Positions 1-12,140 are shown, counted from the stretch's first letter. The stretch: 64,000 bases of DNA from Pegoplata infirma (GCA_963921195.1 OY992536.1:97303550-97367549), one strand, 5' to 3'. Notes: a model not told the origin generated them from the letters alone. Program-made: numbers and translations.

Positions 1-739
1 TAAATTTTTTACTTGTTTTTCTTTATTTTAACCACTGTATTGATTCCATATCGCGATATATCGTAGCAAATTTAATTTTATTTATTAAAAATATAAAAAC
101 CGCTAAATACATAATTGACGGATGCAAGTAGTTGGTGAAGAAATATTTTATACACGTAAAGTGTTTCAGTCTCATAGTTATCATCGTTATATTAAAATTC
201 AATACATAACTTTAACAACTTTTAACGAAGCCATAATTAAAAATCATAAAAATAGATTAAAATTAAGTCAATATAATTCAAATAGCTAAAGAAGTTTTTC
301 TCAAATAAAATCAAACAATAAAAAAATTTATATTTGTTTAACCCATTAAAAACAAATTTCATCGACTGATTTGGTTTACAGAAGAAGTTTTCAATAGAGA
401 TTTGTAAGATCTACAGCATATTTGAAGGGATTTGGAGTAACGACCATTTCCCTATTCCCCTCTGCTACAAAGGTTTACTTCTTAAACCACCCCGATTTCC
501 TAAGATATTCGGCTAGAAAAGTCAATAAACCACCTAAAAACAACAACAAGTTGTTTCCCGGAGTTTCCCGGAAAATGGGTCCCATGGACCGATTAGATCT
601 ATATTTTGTCAAATCTTTAATTTATGTAAAAAACACTCACAAATCAAATTTGAGTGAAAAAGGCTTCTATTTGTTGGCAATAAACCGCTTTAAATGAATA
701 TCGGGCCAAATTTTCACAAGGCGCCTAAGTCCAAAACTG

Positions 740-985
740 GTCCGATAATTATCAGATTTGATAAGGTTATTAAAGTTCGCGTTTAACATACCCAAACAAT
801 ATTTTAATTAAGTAATTTCTATTTTCATGAAATTTGAGAGATTTTTGTGAAAATCAGGAAGGTGGTTTTTATGGGGGCTATAAGAAGAACTGGTCCGGTT
901 TCTTAAAAATTCGGAATGGAGAATTTGTGAAGACAAAACACGTTTACGTGCCAAGTTTCGAAAAGATACCTATTATAACACGGGG
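740..985 (+). repeat. Fragment of a dispersed fly repeat (R family)
   Basis: This stretch aligns by eye with 53090-53335: a 'gatttgat(a/t)aggtta' block, a block around 'gaaggtggtttttatggggg' and a 'tattataacacgg' block occur in the same order and spacing. The longer copy begins near 52955 with a 'tatagtcgatcaagggcgaccatat' type start. The copy ends abruptly near 985, where the sequence turns G-rich next to the hAT-like insertion. Bases 1-739 show no gene and no repeat that I recognise; the short open frames there look random. Confidence 0.5.
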
Positions 986-1163
986 GGAATGGGGGTCAGT
1001 GGGCAAGGGCGTATCCAGGATTTTATTTCGCAGGGGGCCCAAATTCTTTTTTAATTTACATATCTTTTTCTCCCGCCGTCTTTCCCTTGAAACAAAATGC
1101 AACTGATTAAGAGAAACCAAATTCTGATAATTTTTCTTCCAAAAATTTTTAATTTTTAATGAT

Positions 1164-2502
1164 ATGTACATTAGGGTTAGTACTTTTTGCATTTTTTGCA
1201 AATATGCAACCTCCATCCTCGGAATCGTGTAGGGCATGGAAAATAACTAAAAACTGTTAGTTTAGTTTTTCGCGATCGTAAAAAAACTTCACGCACCAAA
1301 TGCATTGAAGTTTTGTATATACGATTTTTTTATTTTTTTCACTTTTCTCTTAATAACCAAGTTTTTGTGGCTCACTTCATACAAAACCGTTACCCACAAT
1401 TTTGGAGATGAAAGTTTGACCAATTCGCGCTATTATTGCATTTTTCTGCAAAAAACCTTTATTTGGAGTAAAAAACTTAAATTATGTAAAATATTTTAAT
1501 CGCTAAAAAAATCACTTAAATCGCGAATTATCGAAACTTTCGTAACAAAATGGTGTGAAACACATTTGTATGTAGGATTATAATAAAAAACAAACCAGGA
1601 TGTCTTAAATTTTTAGAAAAATTAAATTTTTCTTTCACACTTTTCTCAATTCAAAAACCATATATAACAAATCGAAAAATTATAATACATAATTATAATT
1701 AGAGCCTGAGCTCGACTGTCTTTACAGAAACAATAATTTAAAAATAACGACTATAAGTCGCCCTAAGTGGCAATATCAGTATCTTTGGAAAATTGGCAAC
1801 ACCTAACATTTGTGTCTAAAATATAGACCATGTCTGGCAACGTTTGCAAAAATAAGTACTTAGATCAGAATTGATGAAGGAGAGGAAGAAGAATAATGAT
1901 TACTAAAAATAAAAATCTATTTACATTAAATAGCAATAACAACACTTCTGTAAGAAAAAAAACTACAGCAACAACACCACTCGAATTGAAAAAATCAGAT
2001 TTAGTTGATACTTGCTTAACAGCCTTCGTGGCGTATCGGTCTAGAGTGATTGTACGTTACAAGCAGTTAATAGCAAAGTATTACAGATGATGATGAGTTC
2101 AATCCTCGGCGGCTGCGATCTGTAAATAATTTTCACATATAGAGTTCTATTGACTATTAACTAAATAAATTTGACATTAAAAGTTTTTCTGAAGATTATT
2201 ATAACTGGATAATATGAAACTAGTAAGAAACAAACCAGGATGTCTTAAATTTTTAGAAAAATTAAATTTTTCTTTCACACTTTTCTCAATTCAAAAACCA
2301 TATGTAACAAAAATTTTAGTTAGTTATCACTTTTATAAATTAAAAAAAAAGAATTGTTTCATAAACTTCAATGCGTTTGGTGCGTGAACTTTTTTCACGA
2401 TCGGGAAAAATCATAAGCATATTTCTTAGTATTTTTCCATGCCCTACACGATTCCGTGAATGGAGGATGTCGCAAAAAAAAAGTCATAACCCTAATGTAC
2501 AT
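1164..2502. mobile_element. Foldback element inside the hAT-like element
   Basis: Arms of about 150 bp at 1164-1315 and 2355-2502 are reverse complements. The left arm begins ATGTACATTAGGGTTA and the right arm ends TAACCCTAATGTACAT; both share a segment reading 'gtgtagggcatgga' in opposite orientation and a 'cgcgatcg/cacgatcg' block. The middle contains an approximately 80-bp direct repeat (about 1588-1670 and 2228-2305, starting 'aaacaaaccaggatgtc') and a 64-codon open frame at 1896-2090 that I do not recognise. The target duplication is not clear. Confidence 0.55.
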
Positions 2503-2514
2503 ACTTAAGACATT

Positions 2515-4170
2515 TTTTTATAGAAAAAGTGCCAGATTCTAAGACATTTTTTCTATAGAAAGTCGCAGATTTTCAGACAATTTTTTCTATAGAAAGTCTC
2601 TGATTCGGAGACATTTTTCCTATAGAAAAAGTCCCAGCTTCTGAAACAATTTTTCTATATAAAAGCCTCAGATTCTGAAAAAAATTTTCTAAAAGAAAAG
2701 TCTTAGATTCTGACACATTTTTTCTATTGAAAAATTCTCAGATTCTGTGACATTTTTTCTATAGGAAAAGTCTCAGATTCTGAAACATTTTTCAAGTAGA
2801 AATAGTCTTAGATTCTAAGATATTTATCATATAGAAAAAGTCTCAGACATCTTTTCGTTAGAAAATATCTAAGATTCTGAAACATTTTTTTTATAGAAAA
2901 GTTCTCAGATTTTTCCTTTAAAAAAGTCTCAGATTCTGAAACATTTTTCCAGTAGATAAAGTCTTAGATTCTGAGGCATTTTTCCTAAAGAAAAAGTATC
3001 AGATTCCGATTTTGAGACATTTTGCCTATAAAAATGTTTCAAGTTTTAAGATATTTTCCAAATAGAAAAACTCTTAGATTCTGAGACATTTTCCTATAGA
3101 ACAAGTTTCAGATTCTGATACCTTTTTCCTATCGAAAAAGTAATTTTTCCTATTAAAAAAGTCTTAGATTTTAATACATTCCTATAAAAAGTATATTGAA
3201 AAATTTTCTGATTCTGACACATTTTTCCTGCAGAAAAATTCTCAGATTCTGAGACATTTTTCTATAGAAAAATTCCAGATTCTGAGACATTTTTCTATAA
3301 AAAAATTCAAGATTCTAAAACATTTTTCCTATAAAAAAAAATTCTCAGATTCTTAGACATTTTTCGTATTGAATTTCAGACATTTTTCCTAAGAAAAAGT
3401 CTCAGATTCTAAAAACATTTTATAATAAAAAAAGTTTTAGATAGCAAAAGTGTCTGATTTTGAGATATTTTTGCCAAAAAAAAGGCCTCCGATTCTGTGA
3501 TATTTTTATATAGAAAAATCTCTTATTCTTTTCCTAAAGAAAAAGTCTTAGATTCTGAGTAATAGTCGAATTTTTTGAAACATTATATACATAGATACTA
3601 TACTAAAAAGTCTCAGAATCTAGAAATTTTTTTCATAGGCTAAGGGACATGTCACAGACTCAATTCCGTTCGGATTTGGAAAAAGTGGTTTACCCATAAA
3701 ACGCAAAAATAATATTTTTTTAGTCGGAATGAAATCACTTCCACCTTTAGTGGAATTGAATTCCATAAAAGTGGTTTTATTCCGAAAAAAAATGTTCGCT
3801 TTGCGTTTTGCGAGTAAACCACTTTTTCCAAATCCGAACGGAATTGAGTCTGTGACATGCCCCTAAGTCTCAGATTCTAAGAAGTTTTTTGTGTAGAAGA
3901 ATTCAGAATAAATACCAGATTCTAAGAAGATTTTTATATGAACTAAGTAATAATAAATTTTTAAGTTATTACTACAAATAACTTACAATTAGATCACTTT
4001 TTTGTATACATAAAGCTTCAGTTTCTGAAACAATTTTCCTTTAGAATTTTAAGTTGAAACTTTCAAATTCTTAAAGAAAAATTTTCAGATTTTGAGACAT
4101 TTTCTGGCAGAAAAATTTTCAGATTCAAAAAATTTTCCTTCAAAAAAATTTTCAGATTCTGAAATGTTTT
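2515..4170 (-). repeat. Degenerate 35-bp palindromic minisatellite, array 1
   Basis: About 40 diverged units of the window-wide minisatellite lie here in the reverse orientation: 'TCAGATTCTGAGACATTT' alternates with 'CCTATAGAAAAAGTC'. Units vary from about 25 to 40 bp and many have lost one half. This is the most decayed array in the window. It is interrupted at 3644-3863 by a MITE. Open frames across it are by-products of the repeat. Confidence 0.8.
3644..3863. mobile_element. Small foldback MITE, PIF/Harbinger-like
   Basis: The element is almost entirely an inverted repeat of two arms of about 100 bp: GGGACATGTCACAGACTC on the left and GAGTCTGTGACATGCCCC on the right, with the arms continuing through 'cggatttggaaaaagtgg'. 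TAA flanks it on both sides (3641-3643 and 3864-3866). A 3-bp TWA duplication with G-rich ends fits PIF/Harbinger-derived MITEs, which is inference. It lies inside minisatellite array 1. Confidence 0.7.
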
Positions 4171-4294
4171 TAAATTATTTTTAAGAAGCTTTTTTTACAT
4201 TGTACAGAATATTTAATACCGAATACTGAAATTTGTGAAATCATTTCGGGAGGGGCCCGGGCCCCCCCCCTCTGTATACGCCACTGTCAGTGGG

Positions 4295-4704
4295 GGACGT
4301 TGAGAGTACCTTCCCATCCTTATAAATATAACAAATGTTTTATTTATTTAACAAAAATACAAAAAAAAAATATGTAAAAAAAGTGTATTTTTTCAGAGGT
4401 TGGTTCAGTTCTTCAAGGGCGAACTTTTTCCCCCTGAGCCGATTTTGCCCATTTACGAACTTAACCTGCCTAGGACCATAAGACATATTCATGCCAAATT
4501 GCAGGAGGCTAGCTCTTTTATTTTGGACTGTATCGTGCCATCTACAGACAGACGGATAGACGGACGGACGGACATTCACAGAATGTCTTAGAATCGATCA
4601 TGGATCAATAATATATATATTTTATGGGGTCCCCAACCAATATTTCGATGCGTTACAAACGGAATGACAAAGTGAGTATACCACCCTACTATTGTTGGAG
4701 GGTA
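4295..4704 (-). mobile_element. mini-me-type element, reverse orientation
   Basis: Read on the minus strand it starts 'accctccaacaatagtagggtgg' (4704 leftwards), followed by the 'cattccgtttgtaacgcatcgaaat' block, a TA tract (4609-4620), the core containing GATCGATTCTAAGACATTCT, and a (GTCC/GTCT)n tract (4552-4573). This order of TA tract, conserved core and GTCY tract is the described layout of dipteran mini-me elements. The 3' half aligns with 9760-10020 in reverse. The end at 4295 meets the hAT-like element. Confidence 0.65.
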
Positions 4705-5749
4705 TATAAATCGAAAAAAATATTTTGGTTTATATGGAAATTTTTTTTTTAGACAAAACTTTAACCCCCCAAAAACACGGGTTGATTTTATTCGATTTGG
4801 CTTAAAATTAAGACAAAGAGTTTCTAGACCAAAACGAACCATAGTTTGCAATGCGATGGACGAAAAAGTCATAATTCGTTCCAATTTTTTGCTCTTTAGC
4901 TCACAAGTGGATTTAAAAAGTTCTGGATAGACAAAAAAGAGGATCTCACTAACGAGGAAGTCAGATATAGATATTTATTTGCTCTAAAACCTCTCAAAGG
5001 GTTAATTTGTTTACAGCAATTCCATTTAAAATTCTTTTTTAAAAATTATTTAACTTCATGTCATAAAATCGTGTTAAAATTCATATTTTCTATTAATCCT
5101 CCATAAAAAAAGCTTTTGGCAAACTATAAAATCTATTACAAACATTAGACATAAAATCTGTTTTTAATGTTTATTATTTTTTTTTAACTATATTATAAAA
5201 CAATAAAAAATTAAGATCTAAACTTTACCTACTTATAAATGTAGTTATATGTCTAAAGACTTCCATAAATATATACATTTTTTTTTCTTGTCTTGCCCCC
5301 TTTAGGTGTAATAATAATTGTTAGAAATAAAACTTATTTTAGTGTTAATTCACGATATTTTTTTATGTTTTAATCCTGCTATTTGTGTGGAATAATTTTG
5401 ATTTTTTTTTGTATTATTATAATATTAGTAAGTTTTATTAGACAAACAGCATTCCATATGACAGCAGCTACATAATGATCGACTGCAGACTAATAAATGT
5501 CTTATCATTTGATCAAGGTGTTAATTGGAAGTCTAACCATTTCAATAATTTTCGGTAGGATCTAATAAAAAAATAGATTGTTAATTGAGAAAATATTAAA
5601 AAAAAATATATATAAATGTTTTTAATATACATTCAAAATATTTTCAGCTTTTATATGAGTCATAGTATTTTAAAAATTTTCGTTGGTTGTAAAAAAGTCA
5701 TAATATTTGGAAAACAAAAAAAAAAATTTGATGAAGTCGTAAAAATACA
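4705..5749. other. No recognised feature
   Basis: AT-rich DNA with long A and T runs. I see no coding potential beyond short chance frames, and no terminal repeat pair lies within it. Confidence 0.4.
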
Positions 5750-7215
5750 AAACTCATATGAACCCATAGTATATTTACTTAAAATATGCTGCTTTAATAA
5801 AATAGCAAGTAAACACATATTGCTGTTTGTTGAATATATTCAGTTTCAGTAACTTAGAATTGCAATATTGTTTGCAATTTTAAGTTTCGTTTACTTAGAA
5901 TATTAAGTGTGTTTACTATAGTTCGTGTTCTTCATATATTTCCAGTTTACTATATTTTTAAGTAAGTTGTTGCATATTTTTTTTTTACTTTTACTTATTA
6001 GAAAAAATAAAAACACAAGTAGGAACATTTTTTTTATGCGAATTAATATGGCATAATGAAATCAGTTTGTATTTCATTGTATTTTGAATGTGTGTGTGTT
6101 AAAAATTGATATTGGATATAGGGTTTTTACTATAAAATTTATAGAAAAAGTTAAATAAGTATTAAATCTATATAAAAAATCCAATTTAAAGAATATTTCA
6201 ATTGAAATTCAGAAAATATTATTTGATATTTAAAGCTTTTAAGTTTATGGATCTTATATACATAAATAATAATTGAATTTTCTCAAATACATGAGTATTA
6301 GGGTGGGGCAAATATAGCTTTTTTCGAATTTCGGAAACGTCGATGTCGGGAAAGTTGCCTTTTGGGGTTGATATTAACCCACAAAAATATTGGACCTGTA
6401 TGGCAATGGCTTTGAGTTCCTTTTTTGACTTGAAAATCGGAAAGTCCCGAACAAAGTGAAAAAAAAAATTTTTTCGAACTTTTTTTTTGTTTAAAATATT
6501 AGTTTATATTTGGACATTACTGAAAAAGTGTTTTTATGGTAAAAAAAAAAACATTTTTTGTAGTCTGTAAATTTTTTTTTTTTTACGCAATTTGAAATAA
6601 ATAATTTTTACCGCAATTTGAAATAAATAAAATTTTTATAAGTTATTTCTAAAGATTTTTTTTTTTAAATAAAAACTCTTTTTCATTAATGTCCGAACAA
6701 AAGTTCGATTTTTTTTTCACTTTGTTCGGGACTTTCCGATTTTAAAGTCAAAAAAGGAACCCAAAGCCATTGCCCTACCGGTCCAATATTTTTGTGGGTT
6801 AATATCGACCACAAAAGGCAACTTTCCCGACTCCAACGTTTTCAAAATTCGAAAAAGCTATATTTGCTACACCCTAATGAGTATATTGAATTTTTAGCTT
6901 ATTCTCAAGTTTAAGAGCTTTTGCGACACACATACATATCTAAATTTAAATAAAAGCTTTTCTAAATTGTTGTTTTAAAGAGCTGGTCTTCAAAAGTAAA
7001 ATTTTTTTTTTATATGATACAGTGCAACCTCGCTTAACGCAACATATAGAAATTTTCGCGTTGCGATAACTGAGGTTGTTGCGATAAACGAGTCACAATT
7101 TTTTAGGGCGCTAATTATCTTTATGGTTTTAATTGAAAAAACAAATTTTATCACACATTTATTTTATTTTTTTAAAAATAACATAAAAAGTACTATTAAA
7201 AAATAAAGATATAAA
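5750..7215 (+). repeat. Left arm of a large inverted repeat
   Basis: From 'aaaactcatatgaaccc' (5749) to the 'aacataaaaagtactatta' block (about 7180-7200) this is the reverse complement of 15533 down to about 12130. With the insertion at 6299-6876 removed the arm is about 0.88 kb. It includes 'cagtgcaacctcgcttaacgc' at 7020, which has a mirror copy ending near 12360 and resembles the end of a TA-inserting element. The arms diverge modestly, so the duplication is old but clear. Confidence 0.75.
6299..6876. mobile_element. hAT-type foldback MITE, family TAGGGTG
   Basis: A 578-bp element with arms of about 190 bp: TAGGGTGGGGCAAATATAGC on the left and GCTATATTTGCTACACCCTA on the right. It is flanked by the exact 8-bp repeat ATGAGTAT (6291-6298, 6877-6884). 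The opposite arm of the large inverted repeat (12470-12500, reverse strand) has a single ATGAGTAT and no insertion, which gives a natural empty site. A second, more decayed copy lies at 21682-22453. Confidence 0.85.
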
Positions 7216-8266
7216 AAAAATATATTTAAAAAGTAATCAGTTAAGTTGTTGAAAAAGAAAAATCACTTATTTTATTAAGGGTTTCTTGTTTTCTATTTCT
7301 GTAGTTTAAACAAAATAAATTACTGTCTTAAAAAGAAATTTTCCGTTACATTCAATTTCGGCAGTAAAAAAATTCTTTTATAGTTTTAATGTTTTTTAAT
7401 ACGAAATAAGGGAATATTCAGTAGTCTTTTAATCGTTTTGTTTGTCATTAAATTGACATTAAAAATTGACTGTAATACATATTATTTTATTTTAAATGAA
7501 TAATCTGTGTAATCGGTTGATAATAAAAGTTCATTTGTTTAAGTGAATATTCACTGGAATTTGCCTACATAGATTTAACAACATTTGTATTTTATACATT
7601 TAAATTAAAAAAAAAAATAAAGTACAAACATTTGTTTTTAGAAAATTATTTTTTAACGCAAAAGTTAACAAATTTGCGACATTAAAGAAATTTTTAAGCG
7701 AATTCACATTAATAAAAAAAAAATAATAATTAAACATTTTCACCAACTCATACATATAACTAAAAAAAGTTTGGTTAAAATTTAGGAGTCCATTTTGTAT
7801 TTTAAACATCAATTAGAAAAGTAATAACCAATTCAAAAGGAAATTTTAAGATCATTTTGGGACGGATGTAATATTTTTTTTACGATTTGGGTTATTCATA
7901 TTCGTTTTATTTTGAAACTATTTCTTAGATAATATTAATTTTAAAATTGATTCTAAAACCAGATTTTTAAGGTTAAACCTTTTTATAACCCATATTTTAC
8001 TTAAATTATTTATTATTAAATAAAAAAAAATGGCCGTATGTATAATTGCAAGGTTTGTTTAAAAAGGCACTAAATTAAAAAAATTTAAATAAATGTATAA
8101 ATATGCTCAACACAAAAAGTCTTTAGTTAAGCATTTGCCTCAGAGACCAAATATAACAATTATATGTGTATTTTTGTTGTAAAAAATCTTTAAACGAATG
8201 GTGTCCAAACTAAGTATTTTATAGATGAAAGGACTTCTAGAGATGTCCTGTGTTTAAATTTGCAAT
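7216..8266. other. No recognised feature
   Basis: AT-rich sequence between the left inverted-repeat arm and the next element. Short open frames on either strand are low-complexity (Phe, Leu, Lys, Asn-rich) and have no homologue I recognise. Confidence 0.4.
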
Positions 8267-8776
8267 AGTGCCCCCATTTCCCGGTTCTCGGTATTGCCGG
8301 GAATACCGGTATTTCCGGTTCTGGCACCGGTTTCCCGGTTCTAGATATATTCCCGGGAATATTGGTATTCCCGGTTCTGATCCTGGTACCGGTTTTCAAA
8401 AACCAAAAAAATTCTATACCATAAAATATTAAAATTACACTATTTAATCAGTATTTCAGAAATATTTAATTGTGTTTGTAAAATTATTTGAAAATCATGT
8501 AACATTTTTTTCTTAAAATCAAAAAATAAAATGGAAATTGTATTTTACACATGTTTTGTATTTTTTTTTTGTGAAAGCAAAGAAAAAATGTTGGTTGTAC
8601 AAAATATACATAACGGTATTCCCGGGAATACCGTCAGAACCGGAACCGAGAATGTCGGGTTTCCCGGGAATACCGGGAATGAATTAAGAACCGGGAAACC
8701 GGTATCATTTCCCGGTAATACCGAGAACCGGAAATATCGGTATTCCCGGTACTACGGTACTGACCGTAGGCACTAA
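8267..8776. mobile_element. hAT-like foldback element with CCGGGAATACCGG clusters
   Basis: Two GC-rich arms (8267-8400 and 8610-8776) packed with CCCGGTTC, GGGAATACCGG and GGTATTCCCGG words surround an AT-rich middle. The ends are AGTGCC on the left and GGCACTAA on the right. TTTGCAAT occurs on both sides as an exact 8-bp repeat (8259-8266, 8777-8784). The arms are inverted relative to each other but also internally palindromic. No transposase is present. Confidence 0.65.
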
Positions 8777-9545
8777 TTTGCAATAACTTTTATTTTTTGA
8801 TTTTTATTATAAAAGTATAAAATAACAGTTATTAAAAACTTTTTGTTTAAACAATTTAAAATAACTTAAAATTTTACACAAAAAAAAAATAAATTCCGCG
8901 AAAAAAAACTTTTTTTCAAAAAAAATTTGTATCTGTAATGTATTGTATGTGTATCTGTAATGTATCGTATTGCATTTCCATAAATTAATATTAATATGAA
9001 AAAAATTGGTAAAAAAAATAACAAACATTGATTATTTATACTTGACCCTTTTTAAACATTTTGCGCATGTCGCACAAACTTTGAACATTTGACAACCCCT
9101 AATGAAATTTTATGAGGAAAATATTTGTAGAACATTTTAACCCTCTAAATGGACGTTTTACTAGACTTCTGTGTTTAGTTTTTGAAAAAGGACTAAAATG
9201 ACCACTTAAAATGGCAATTAGAGGGTTAAAGTGTTCTAAGAAAAGAACCGCCATAAAATTTCACTGCAGACATTAAATCATATTTTGAAGCTCAGATGTG
9301 TTCTTATTATAATATTTTTGACGTTTTCCAAGCACCTTTGATAAAAAAATTAAAACTTCAGTGGGCTATAAAAAAGAAATCCGAACTGACTTTGCAAAAC
9401 CCTTTGGTGATTTTGTCCATTTGATGGTCAACTTTCATATGGCGTTGAAGCCATTGAGGCTCATTTTTCTTGTTGCACAGTGTAATTAAAGGAAAACAAA
9501 TATTTAAAAAAAAAGTCTTAAGCGAAAAAGAACATGGCACTCACA
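8777..9545. other. No recognised gene
   Basis: AT-rich DNA. The piece around 9235-9270 ('cataaaatttcactgcagacat') recurs in reverse near 27605-27645, so part of it is repetitive. No coding evidence. Confidence 0.35.
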
Positions 9546-10131
9546 TTTTTATACCCTCCAACCACAGTGTGGGGGTATACTCACTTTGTCATTCCGTGTG
9601 TAACGCATTGAAATATCAATCTAGGACCCCATAAAGTATATATATTATTGATCAGTGATCGATTCTAAGACATTCTAGCGATGTCCGTCCGTCCGTCCGT
9701 CCGTCCGTCCGTCCGTCCGTCCGTCCGTCCGTCCGTCTGTCCGTCTCTCCGTCTGTAGAAGACACGATACAGTCCAAAATAAAAGAGCTAGACTTCCGAA
9801 GTTTGGCACGAATATGTCTTATATTCCTAGGCAGGTTAAGTTCGGAAATGGGCAAAATCGGACCAAGGGGAAAAAAATTCCCCCTTAGAGAACTACACCA
9901 ACCCAAGAAAAATCGCACTTTTTGCAGGGTTTTTTGTACTTTTGCTAAGCAAATGCAACATTCTTATCTCAGAAGAAGTTCAAAATCACAAGGGAAAGGT
10001 GCCCCCTGACGTCTCCCACCAACCCCACCAAAAAAAAGACGCCCCTGGATTTTTTTATATTGTTTTTTTTTTACATTTTGGAGGGTATAAAAGATTCGGC
10101 ACAGCCGAATGTAACACTCTCACTTGTTTCA
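9546..10131 (+). mobile_element. mini-me-type element, complete copy
   Basis: It begins 'ataccctccaaccacagtg' and ends 'ggcacagccgaatgtaacac' followed by 'ctcacttgttt'. In order it contains the 'cattccgtgtgtaacgcattg' block, a TA tract (9638-9648), the core with GATCGATTCTAAGACATTCT, and an expanded (GTCC)n tract. The 3' third contains a C/A-rich stretch. The layout matches mini-me elements. It encodes nothing. Confidence 0.75.
9683..9757 (+). repeat. (GTCC)n microsatellite within mini-me
   Basis: A tetranucleotide tract of about 14 uninterrupted GTCC units, then GTCT/GTCTC variants. It is the expanded GTCY proto-microsatellite of the mini-me copy. The other copies in the window have only 3 to 9 units. 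Confidence 0.9.
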
Positions 10132-10475
10132 TTTAACTTTTGTTTTTAAATTTTTTTAAATTAATAATTTTCAACTCTTCTAAAAAATATCCGACAAACG
10201 ATGATAGTAAAAAATTCTTTATATTATTGCAAAAAAAAAAATAATTAAACGGTGCCACTTCGCTTAACGCAAACCTCGATAAACGCAACTCCTCGATTAT
10301 TGCAGCACGTACATTATTTGCATTGCTGACTCAGTTAACTCAAGTTTACAAAAATAAAAATACCTCAGTTATCGCAATTTTTATCCCAAAATGATCAGTT
10401 TTCTTTTTTATTAACATATTTTTTTACTGAAATTGCCTTTAAATGTACTAATTCTGAACTTTCCCTGTTACTCTG

Positions 10476-12140
10476 ATTTTTATACCCTCCAACCACAGTG
10501 TGGGGGTATACTCACTTTGTCATTCCGTGTGTAACGCATCGAAATATCGGTCGGGGACCCCATAATGTATATATATTATTGATCAGTGATCGATTCTAAG
10601 ACACTCTAGCGATGTCCGTCTGTCCGTCCGTCTGTGGAGGACACGATACAGTCCAAAATAAAAGAGCTAGACTCCTGAAATTTGGCACGAATATGCCTAA
10701 CGGTCACAGGCTAGTTAAGTTCGGAGATAGGAAAAATCGGATCACGGGGGAAAAAGTTCCCCCTTTAAGAACTAATCCAACCTCTGAAAAAACGCCATTT
10801 TTATACCCTCCACTCTAGTGATAGAGGGTATATATAAGTTTGTCATTCCGTTTGTAACACATCGAAATATTGGTCTAGGACCCCATAAAGTATATATATT
10901 CATGATCCTTGATCGATTTTAAGTCGATCTAGCGATGTCCGTCCGTCCGTCCGTCCGTCTGTCTGTCTGTCCGTTGAAAACACGCTAACTTTTGAAAGAC
11001 TTTACAGAGGCTCCAGAAGTTTGACATATATGTTCTCCATTTACCGGGACAGGTTGGTATTGCAATCCAGCGAAATCGGTCAAGTGGTTCAAAAGTTATG
11101 AGCAAAATAGTAAATTTCGGCAAGCTTATTTTTCGAATTTACAAGATTAAAACCACTATAACTTTCGAAAGACAATTCTGAGGGGGCTGAAGCTTAGCAT
11201 ATATATTTGTCGTTCCGCAAGGCTGTTTGGTTTTGAATTTCAGAAAAATCGGTTCAGTGATTCAAAAGTTATAAGCAAAGCACTGAATTTCAGATTTGTT
11301 TCACCTTAAACTGTTGAAAACTCGTTAAACAAGTTTTAAAAGCATGGTGAAATACCAGTTTTCTAAAACTTGTTGTTGTTTGTTTTCTTGTCGTGGGGTG
11401 CAGTTTAGTTGTTAGACAAGTAAATATTTGTTATTGTTTTGTAATTGTTTGTGTAACTGTATGTAACGGGAAAAAAATCAAATAAAGTATGTGTATGATT
11501 GAATGTTAATTTGTTTTTGGTTTTTTAAAGGAGGATGGTGATATAAAAAGAGGAAAATATGTGAAATAGTTTTTTTTTTGTATTACATATAGGTATAAAA
11601 CAACAAAAATATTTTACAAAGTAATTTGTTACTCAAAGAAATTGTACACTAAAAAAATATTTACACTCAAAAAAAAATGTTACACTCAAAAAAAATGTAC
11701 TCATTATTATTTTTTTTTTTAATGAAATGGTAGACTTAAAAAAATGTTGACAGTCAAAAAAATTTTACACTCAAAAAAATTTGATTGATTAAAAGAAAGT
11801 TTGACTCCAAATAATATACATATTTCTAATAAAAAATTTGTAATGCAATTTTTTGAAATTTTTTTTTAGAAAATTGCTATCAGATAACATTGTGGAGGGT
11901 ATTCATAGATTCGACCAAGTCGAATTTAATTTTTCTACTTGTTTATAGATTTTTTGTACTTTTGCTTAGCAACCAAAACATTTTTTATGTCAGAAGTTCA
12001 AAGTCCTGTAGTTGGATCCAGGAAGGTTGTATCCAACCACCAAACCCCCCCCCCCAAAAAAAAAGACGCCCCTGTTTTTTTTTAACGTGTTGGAGGGTAT
12101 AAAAGATTCGGCACAGCCGAATTTAACACTCTCACTTTTT
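10476..12140 (+). mobile_element. mini-me-type element split by another
   Basis: The 5' part runs from 10476 to about 10799 and the 3' part from about 11945 ('atagattttttgtacttttgc') to 12140 ('ggcacagccgaatttaacac'). Joined, the two parts align with 9546-10131 without a gap. The break falls in 'cgccatttt', exactly where the copy at 10800-11944 begins. Between 10132 and 10475 lies AT-rich DNA with a second 'cgcttaacgcaaacctcgataaacgc' block related to 7020. Confidence 0.75.
10800..11944 (+). mobile_element. Long mini-me-type element nested in another
   Basis: It starts 'ttataccctccactctagtg', carries the TA tract, the core (GATCGATTTTAAGTCGATCT) and (GTCC)n(GTCT)n, then two copies of an 'actttcgaaagac' motif and a 'gctgaagcttagcatatatat' motif. 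It ends 'ggagggtattcatagattcg' plus 'accaagtcgaatttaattttt'. It is about twice the length of the host copy because of an A-rich stretch with repeated 'ttacactcaaaaaaa' words (11640-11790). The copies at 61246 and around the copia element are of this longer type. Confidence 0.7.

Larger units (their letters stand above)
1004..4286. mobile_element. hAT-like non-autonomous element carrying a minisatellite
   Basis: The ends are CAAGGGCGTATCCAGG on the left and, read inward from the right, CAGTGGCGTATACAG, each followed by a G/C run. An exact 8-bp direct repeat TCAGTGGG flanks it at 996-1003 and 4287-4294. An 8-bp duplication with CAGTG-type ends is typical of hAT elements, so the superfamily is inferred. 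There is no transposase frame. The interior holds a foldback element (1164-2502) and a degenerate minisatellite (about 2515-4170), which is itself split by a small TAA-flanked MITE. It sits next to a mini-me element on the right. Confidence 0.7.

Noticed and set aside
3652..3858. 68-codon minus-strand frame
   Set aside because: It lies entirely within a palindromic MITE and is a by-product of its arms.
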